DNA of 64,000 bases from Planctomycetaceae bacterium (lineage in GTDB: Bacteria > Planctomycetota > Planctomycetia > Planctomycetales > Planctomycetaceae), in the NCBI GenBank assembly GCA_041398825.1, contig JAWKTX010000001.1, positions 248,001-312,000 of the forward strand. Reading direction: 5' to 3'. The position numbers were made by a program, and so were the translations under genes. Below, piece by piece: positions 61,101 to 64,000 of the stretch. The notes under the pieces were generated by a model that was given only the letters and a program-made list of their open reading frames with translations, did no database searches and was not told where the DNA came from. Position 1 is the first letter of the stretch. Every line of letters starts with the position of its first letter.

Positions 61101-61632
61101 GCATTTGCATATGCACGACACAAAACGCTGGCAAGACAATCCCGGAATCAGTTTTCGGCAGCGAATCGAAGGCGACTGTGAAATGACGATAACCTATCAG
61201 GACGCTGTCATTACGCCCCAGAAAAACGGATGGGGAGTGAGTCTTGTCTTTGATGCAGTTCTCGATGACGAACAAAAGACTCGAGTGGAATGCAACCTTG
61301 GGCTCGATAAGAATGGTCAGTTGCGCCACAACACTCAACTATTGCGGAATCATCCGGGGCAGGCAAACCACAGTTTGGATCAGATCACCTATCATCCGGG
61401 AACTGCTTCTGGACAACTGCGGCTCGTTCGTCGCGGTGGCCAGATGGATTGCTTCATTCGCCCCGACGGCGAAGAGGCGTTTCATTTTCTGAATTCGTTT
61501 GCGATCGGAAACGCGGCCATCCGTCAGGTAAATTGTGGCGCAAAGTGTTCTGACGATGTCGCATCCGTCAATGTGATACTTACCCATTTCACCGTTCGGC
61601 AGGCTTCGCCTCAGAATGATGTCGTGAAATAA
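49123..61632 (+). CDS. Giant exported TPR / DUF1583-type protein
   Basis: About 4169 aa from ATG 49123, set by GGAGG 6 bp upstream; the TTG at 49108 is not used. Signal peptide: residues about 8-35, ending near HVVADE. Residues about 60-1000 contain many TPR units ('AVASFERAISRKPARADLLE', 'EQLYRRAIELAPADPQYREY'); TPR-like helices continue to about 2340. At residue 2355 (ATG 56185) a second signal-like stretch occurs (MSQKNGLLTRLVALGGMSVC). From about 2945 two repeats of a lectin/LamG-like module appear, each ending 'RIGLFRYRRQSSKVRNL' or 'QFGLFRYSQGRKCRVRKL', characteristic of planctomycete DUF1581/DUF1583 proteins, and a third such domain closes the protein (about 3990-4169). Probably a periplasmic or surface scaffold binding polysaccharide; function unproven. 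Confidence 0.8.
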   Translation: MDALPLFSPVRIAPLLCGLILWFLSCHPSGRHVVADERQVEADLSELSDDEIRQVKTAERFFSILEKNPRLGTALDRVYGHHVEFGTLNSFLETLKSRAAAQNNNGALWMLLGMFESQRGNDAAAVDALLRADELRSEDALSSYYLGQAQLRVGQSSEAVASFERAISRKPARADLLEIFQTLGRVHQRAQRTEDAMKVWQRLESLFPDDPRVLEQIAVTLAEEGQPAAALSRYQKLAGLVRDDYRKVVYQVAAAELTIKTGQRDAGIEALEQVLADLNPESWLYRDVRRRIEEVFLRSGDQDSLVSYYQRWIEEHPDDIEGMTRLARFLASSARVPEATDWMEKALKLAPSRTDLRKAFIDQLVDDQRYSEAIRQYELLATAAPGNPDFLREWGKLVLRNKEVPESERRQEAVRIWNQILETRPDDALTTSQVADLLRQNKLNERAEQLYRRAIELAPADPQYREYLGEFLHIQKRSDEALIVWSGIAEGDRRTAANITRLAEVYNSFGFSDKAIIEIAEAVSMDPGDFSLQIRSADYHMKAAKFDEALAFVNAADMLASNDDERDAVIQQRIEVLQASQRLDSVADELLATLKRKGDATRNDWYTVARYLEAARRWADANEAIDNAIAIDSRSIPSMTVAARIAEASGDYGRASQMNRTLSEVDRRSRGDHLMNVSRLEAQMGRTEEALKAARELIVSAPGNTDNYEFYAQTCFRLGRADEGLEALRKAVRINPGEPHLIMSLGAALAEQLRTDEAIEVYWRAFDKSEEVEDKVGLTMKLTPLYQQINQLEKLIERFERDRREEDKRREMTICLAQAWHTAGDISAARQELESLLSEDTRDTNLLNQLAKLCQDGADLEAAISYQRQLVAIAPGHETEFPLAGMLMTNGQVDAAREIFVKLTQSEEDPVRQIRALDSLISQGNYESAIGVIEPLLAQNRDDWELLYREAVSWALLERTDEAINRFNRILALNQPYDSLGRSAEAKLKQAQAKAKSDNLRGITTSVPRKQSPLAMRGMASEVQMATGLTANNRYYGSNSPPPIWTPEAYGVARMAAFGWLIRYEDEAADSARSSRANAEAPTKETHDANPSIVESIHARANAENATRQAIYDSLYVAQLKNDYLRVFNIARRLAKAGGVEEQQFFLTSLNLRNLDANQAGQGSSNALNATKVALSDDDLQLLRDCYEGLSQENKSIDLSSMYGSNVAYGSNGQVYILIGGNYVQLAGVFRGEGGYLNTLVEELRLAGKTDEALKLLNERLRSASSAIELGASLALLIQEERFEELPEYFDRWHAAALEQIAAAPVVTPSRRQTQSPSNTASANVLQATTNTIQQWMGHLGTEEEHKQILSILERCLDVAEAEAKHRRLVEATMSGRTRSNSLAAPSTHRVVVYTGKEQTSANLTFPPPSTWMSNADCSLLYQAYESFRKNDISTDMIEMLRKRAALNESKPVDPDRQICRHMHLSAVLWWAEEQDEAVDLMASVAEMSPENLSLQFNLANMYQSRGDFEDALIIIDRIRPRDQKVLQQKELDALALAERLGDTDRARSAAERLFGLRLDAQTQLGLVDRMRRLGLSAMADAVLARAERTATNQTSSLASLMMLYQGQGKTEQASQLAHLLLRKTPSPVSLNARSGRNPTRYRTSDSNFRALALQFLHRSGGLNVLIEQLEAQLERSPESILPMQQLIEFYEVSGQSDKGLSLLAKGIELRPDSPVLRLHFAKQLEKSGKHGEACEQYLELIKIQPNWVTEDLYQIDRVFSQAKRKVDLVKSLSEINMKQIQEPWYIINTASNLLQDESSLDAGLTLLERTFEAFPNYRRNMLDSFRNEAIWKNDRVYEFAKQVVLPSAADIQSNPWTGLDQINSYSSNGHVDVFFHQMLNGLKKTDKVADLQASIRQRLKDQPGWHSGNAMLALIDLSSGKKDEAKQRLQELVENKERMSTMPAEACWVIGQELDQFEETRDLAMMLFENAVTVPSGSSMNQIQYSPVSKLVDSYIRVGRENDARELLLNQLNASRFDNYDEEYASYQRIENSKWVAEKMMKMQMPVDALRLYRGLLDTPERLALAGRWNGREADYYQSLARKGLNSALKAVTAENADRVVEELLNVRDDLRSGRSVLDLMLVVPEPGDLQEEHIRSSYIDLLSALSGEDEIADRIAGRIAILQQQHPRDLSIAVAAVTLNLKKQRADSSEAVERLLKLASDYTLDEIPAGRRPNSRQRREASQLIPLWLVARQCIGHDDLHDQGMKLSELCLVASKRQVGIKESSAILYDLGDLLLKAGHKKEAEACWSQLLDLATERPVRRKPESEPRTGLRLPHHSETLPDRGAPLPACVTQLADADCVTQGHAEGGSNTMSQKNGLLTRLVALGGMSVCWDFSTCGMALSQESVISIQDGVDAASEPGNSSSPSELIPPLTVSQFRMAIVVAKSAAGNGMPDLSRRAVRESLLGGFPVADPVLSEPNSSRRIIRPSTSNAVDPIEQEVVSALKEILGLWKGDAYPASETYHLLKSIVLPENRPREIRLYVTASNISAAQVDSLAEPLVSAAYDSKQLDDLKSATSLRSEAGTSAIVLRCLIAIRQEDHPTVMDCLTGLTEQLQKGLSTSDQHLALLAALRAFDNRELKSSSFPILRQILQLELQASSSGNREPDPGGKLADLVNRHLAETGDQKSVSEYFENVMTARQPFYSRYSGNYGLYRQQQDLAQLAQRAAGLKMPGIALDYLGRATDFEVEEYGRPNMRTTLASLVRHVRRLPASDGYSAWHQWTMPVQGRNTLRVLFETTTPKIIPELFIDSKEQAATQVNERLLSNLAELVESGKRAGRLADLRQEVQKLAEQKAAYADILMALIMIAQEDTANGLPYIQGLQETFQDRMKAAPGQSRQQRPTSHGDYLVYQACLDSPQFVSVFEDQLPLFRKRLRDTSQHEMLQDINLDWARRVSAGSKPDLFAPGADFTHWTAANASESSGNLNPWWTAYENQILQLGGRGGSNLYFRYPLSGDFVISMECFEDAWAECDAGFGGVVVLGQNSGSQTTIRSVSGHETIHRPPAMKRSRPAYNHLTIEVRGSRDTDPGSIRYLLNKHLVYEEPFRPTSPWLLLNTEGSRVSAFRNIQIEGKVEIPKKVALVIGDQMDGWNCSVFGDSQPRKRLMAEMPKDENDSISYYQRDEPVEFSWNAADSTLTGRAIEGAADDQQSWIYYQRPLVSGESFEYEFYCVPGETVAHPTIGRIALLLQPDGVESHWIADSWDQSVNEVALDNSVFELEIQRSSGQLALKENDWNRVRVHLLENVVNVFLNDTLICERSLEPEVGHRIGLFRYRRQSSKVRNLTLSGDWPDVLPAGEELLEVAAAETEDVNYPVAAILDDASIGPLAGEIVMASREMPSDKAFDYLADWVLPSVTHPNIRMHFVRMTSDPTHSESESRIICPAVELIRTARICGRIDELSSMLDNCQPTTPPQQNALTALKTLLAIESGRHELATQLLGEIWQVVRQPYPKGTSARGRQAEFVVASFAGHHPAYWAAGSDIARKLREYERNSENESHDQHFRETVHGLVGDIERYVRSLEASPVSKEQRSSQWSAVPYWKPEHRLSGRRPSTWSMTKGVAQHFPAETWSQLYFQSPLRGQFEITAYRTTHGHKEVSIGWGMHSAEPRYDLKAVRIARLMHSSRDKPGEVNLPRWDQQALFRIVVDGRTVKTFTNGVLVHEETLDGDPDPWLLLQTHSAANYAYVSNLRIQGQPEIPDEIDLIRIAGMSSWRADFFGEWFRTDEDSEDDTAPWRRVGDELIGQLDTNTSSSDRESLMIYQRPMLEDGVIEFETWYQPGEFEVHPSLGSSAFLLLPDGIRRHQITGAQHKWNDRLPDNQTPIEGATDDPGLIEGEWNRVRLVLKGDAVTISINGHEAATTTITDPPNERQFGLFRYSQGRKCRVRKLLYRGEWPKELPSIADQVLAAPDGTTPASGSVVMVDEDLSQPRETLQARQLILIGPEDRSETSSQGLHLHMHDTKRWQDNPGISFRQRIEGDCEMTITYQDAVITPQKNGWGVSLVFDAVLDDEQKTRVECNLGLDKNGQLRHNTQLLRNHPGQANHSLDQITYHPGTASGQLRLVRRGGQMDCFIRPDGEEAFHFLNSFAIGNAAIRQVNCGAKCSDDVASVNVILTHFTVRQASPQNDVVK

Positions 61633-61707
61633 GAAAGACAACCGGGCAGTCAGCTACAGTTCCATCCGGTTGGAATTGTCTGTTCAAATGAGTTTTCGAC
61701 GGATACT

Positions 61708-63234
61708 ATGGACCCCGTTCGGGTGATCAAGCTTCCCACGCCGGCTCCTCCAAAGGCAAACAAGATGACTCAGCTTCACGAACGAATTCAGGCCGTTCTG
61801 GCTCGACAGCAGCAGGAATGGTTATGGCGATGTCTGTCTTTGGGGATGATTCTGGGTGGGTCTGTCTCGTGCGCGGTCGGATTAGCAAGACTTCTGCTTC
61901 AGGGGACTTTTGGATGGGGCTGGGTCGTTATGCCGGTGCTGCTGACCTCAGCGATTGGAGTTGTCTTTGCTCTCCTGACTCGCCGGTCAGTTCGAGACGC
62001 CGCCAAAGCAATTGATCGGGCTTGCAACCTGAAAGATCGCACCCAAACAGCGCTACAGTTTCTTCACGTTCGGTCGGACGAGCCCCTTCGACAATTGCAG
62101 GTACAGGATGCGGAAGCACACGCAGCCACCATCGTGCCGGAACAGGTGGTCCCGATACATAGTCCGGGGCTCTGGCCACTGGCCGTGTCGTTGACCGGAT
62201 TTACCTTCATCCTGGCGTTCCTTTCCTCGCCTCCCATGGAATTGCATGCGTCGGAACAACCCAACGCTCTGATCGAAAAACAATCCGATCGTCTGGAGGA
62301 AGAACTTGAACAACTCAAACAGCTAAAGGAGGAAGTTGATAATCCGGAGCTTGAGCAATTGGTGAACGACCTGCAGCAGATGATTGAGCAACTCAGGGAG
62401 CCGGGGCTCGATCCTAAAGAAGCACTTGCGAAACTGTCTGAGATGGAAGCTTCGCTGCAGGAAGCGCAGCAACAGCTGGACGACCCACAGACAGCCGCCG
62501 ATCTTCAACAAATAGGTGAAGCCTTGTCTCTGTCGGATGCTATGGCGACAGCTGGCGAGGCACTGTCGAAGGGAGAACTGGAAAAGGCCGCTGAACAGCT
62601 GGAGCAGCTGGAAATGCCGAAGCTCGATCGCAAAACCGAAAAGGCCGTGACCGAAAAGCTGGATAAGCTTCAGCAGTCGAGTCAGGATGGCCAGCCAAAA
62701 TCAAAGACTCAGGATGCCGCAAGCCAGGTGAGTCAGGGGCTGTCACAGGGAAATCGAAGCCAGTTCCAGGATGGCATGAAGGGACTTGCCGGGGAAGCCC
62801 GTAAACGGGGGCGACGCAAGAAGCTTTCCAATCTCCTGAAGAAACAGTGTCAGTGCCTGAGTGAATGCAAGAGCGAGTGTGAAAGCGAATGTCGTAACCA
62901 GGCCGAAAGCAAAAAGAAAGGCGGAAGCAAAGCAGGCACTGCATCCAGTGGTAACGATCCCGGTGAAAAAACCGCAAAACTAAAGACCAACCCGGAAATG
63001 AACATCAAAGGCCAGGAATCCGCAAACGGTGATTCTGAGATTGAAAATGTGGCTGGTGATCCGCAGGAACAGGAAGCGGTCAGGGCGTACCGTGACAAAG
63101 CCAGCGACTACGAAGCGATGAGCGAATCGGTGCTGGAATCAGAGTCGATACCGCTTGGCCATCGTCAAACAATACGCAAATACTTTGAAATGATTCGTCC
63201 GAACGGCTCCGCTGATCCTGAAAAAGCCGATTGA
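61708..63234 (+). CDS. DUF4175-like membrane protein with coiled coil and Cys cluster
   Basis: 508 aa (or 489 if ATG 61765, preceded by AAAGG, is used). Two adjacent helices at about 43-64 and 70-92 and a third at about 155-172 ('LWPLAVSLTGFTFILAFLSS') are followed by a Glu/Gln/Leu coiled coil to about 350. Then comes a cluster of six cysteines in 'KKQCQCLSECKSECESECRN' (about 379-398), which suggests metal or disulfide chemistry. The helix-to-soluble junction ('AAKAIDRACNLKDRTQTALQ') parallels that of the 821-aa protein at 4093-6558. It follows the giant gene by 75 bp and may be co-transcribed. Confidence 0.65.
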   Translation: MDPVRVIKLPTPAPPKANKMTQLHERIQAVLARQQQEWLWRCLSLGMILGGSVSCAVGLARLLLQGTFGWGWVVMPVLLTSAIGVVFALLTRRSVRDAAKAIDRACNLKDRTQTALQFLHVRSDEPLRQLQVQDAEAHAATIVPEQVVPIHSPGLWPLAVSLTGFTFILAFLSSPPMELHASEQPNALIEKQSDRLEEELEQLKQLKEEVDNPELEQLVNDLQQMIEQLREPGLDPKEALAKLSEMEASLQEAQQQLDDPQTAADLQQIGEALSLSDAMATAGEALSKGELEKAAEQLEQLEMPKLDRKTEKAVTEKLDKLQQSSQDGQPKSKTQDAASQVSQGLSQGNRSQFQDGMKGLAGEARKRGRRKKLSNLLKKQCQCLSECKSECESECRNQAESKKKGGSKAGTASSGNDPGEKTAKLKTNPEMNIKGQESANGDSEIENVAGDPQEQEAVRAYRDKASDYEAMSESVLESESIPLGHRQTIRKYFEMIRPNGSADPEKAD

Positions 63235-63371
63235 GTGAAACGTGCTGTTTTCTTCCGAACGGTTATAAATCCCGATGCGACCGGGTATGACTGCGCGATG
63301 CATATCTCGGAGAAATGCCGGACGGTCGCTTAATCCGGCTGCGGCACCTCGAACCTTCCAGCCTGTCGAAC

Positions 63372-64000
63372 TCACTCGGCGGATTCCATCAATCCTTGAA
63401 TCACTTGTCTGAGTTGTTCCGTGGGAATGTCGTTATGAGTTCCACCTGGAATCTCAATCAATTCGGTGCCTTTCGGTCCGAATGATTGAAGACGACGGGC
63501 TTCCGCAATTGGGATCAGTTCATCATTCGTGCCGTGAAAAATAATCGCAAGTACGTCGACATGGCAAATACGTTCTTCGGATTGCCATCGGTCCTGGACG
63601 AAGTAACGAAAGGGGAACATGGGATATGTCTGCTGAGCGACCCGCGGGATAGAAGCGAAAGTTGAGTTCAGAATTAATGCTTTCGCAACCTGCGGTTGAA
63701 CTGAGTCAGGTGTCGTTGCGGGGTGGAGTTTTGGATCCCAGAGAGAAAGTGAGACCGCTCCGCCCATTGATTCGCCAAAAATGATCAGATGGTCCCGGGC
63801 ATAGCCGAGCTTCTGTTGTGCAAATTGCCAAATCAGTCCTGCGTCAGCGGCAAGATTCAATTCGGATGGAGTGCCGGAACTATCCCCGTATCCTCGATAG
63901 TCGAGCAGCAATGCATCGGCACCCATCATGGAAAAATCGCGGAGGACATCGGCACGAATACTTCGATTGCCAGCGTTTCCCGGAAAATAAATGATCAGGT
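63372..64000 (-). CDS. Alpha/beta hydrolase, N-terminus outside window
   Basis: The frame continues past the internal ATG at 63929 to the window edge, reading LIIYFPGNAGNRSIRADVLR before 'LLLDYRGYGDSSG', so the true start lies beyond 64000. The fold is recognised from FPGNAG(N), the nucleophile elbow GESMGG, the acid in 'FHGTNDELIPI' and the histidine in 'IPGGTHNDI'. All three catalytic residues are visible. Such proteins (BEM46/ABHD13-like) are membrane-associated esterases or thioesterases; substrate unknown. Confidence 0.85.
   Translation of the reverse strand, partial: LIIYFPGNAGNRSIRADVLRDFSMMGADALLLDYRGYGDSSGTPSELNLAADAGLIWQFAQQKLGYARDHLIIFGESMGGAVSLSLWDPKLHPATTPDSVQPQVAKALILNSTFASIPRVAQQTYPMFPFRYFVQDRWQSEERICHVDVLAIIFHGTNDELIPIAEARRLQSFGPKGTELIEIPGGTHNDIPTEQLRQVIQGLMESAE

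Overview
The window looks like chromosomal DNA of a member of the Planctomycetota. The evidence is family content: two DUF1501 proteins, a PVC-type CxxCH cytochrome/HEAT protein, two DUF1559 pseudopilin-like genes, a DUF1570 protein, a giant TPR/DUF1583-type exported protein, DUF4175-like membrane proteins and a MoxR/DUF58 pair. A relative of Fuerstiella or Gimesia would fit, but genus placement is inference. No rRNA, tRNA or CRISPR array was found.

Layout. 1-6.9 kb: the 3' end of a DUF1570 gene, then a minus-strand group with an actin-like ATPase that overlaps the end of a single-pass SLBB-like protein gene, a DUF4175-like membrane protein and a 77-aa membrane protein. 7-16.5 kb: a PIG-L deacetylase, a cysteine-less redoxin lipoprotein, a LexA-like regulator lacking its self-cleavage dyad, an NtrC-type response regulator, a membrane protein, a Tat-type DUF1501 protein and a DUF486 protein. 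16.5-23.8 kb: a PQQ-like beta-propeller, a two-gene unit ending in a SNF2 helicase, and the large cytochrome c protein.

23.8-33.9 kb is an accessory, decaying region. It holds an RHS remnant, a GxxExxY gene embedded in duplicated repeats, a TPR remnant, two C-terminal fragments of RAYT/IS200-like transposase that form direct repeats about 5.1 kb apart, and between them a cassette of DUF1559 and small exported genes in which two genes carry frameshifts. Next come a stub of two translationally coupled genes (the second recalling a PglZ N-terminus), an intact AbiEi/AbiEii-like toxin-antitoxin pair with its own repeat-rich promoter and terminator, and a second class of RAYT tail with its REP sequence.

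34-48.8 kb returns to core-like content: a second DUF1501 protein, an MFS transporter, TilS, RNase Y, a GntP-family permease, a 1330-aa unrecognised protein, and DUF58 plus MoxR. 49-64 kb is dominated by a 12.5-kb gene for a roughly 4170-aa exported TPR protein, possibly two ancestral genes fused in frame, followed by a second DUF4175-like protein and a truncated alpha/beta hydrolase. A 91-bp structured repeat occurs twice, at 14.35 and 46.77 kb, each time just downstream of a gene end. The most unusual signals are the LexA-like protein with no cleavage dyad, the REP/RAYT-bounded pseudopilin cassette beside defence genes, and the giant fused exported protein.
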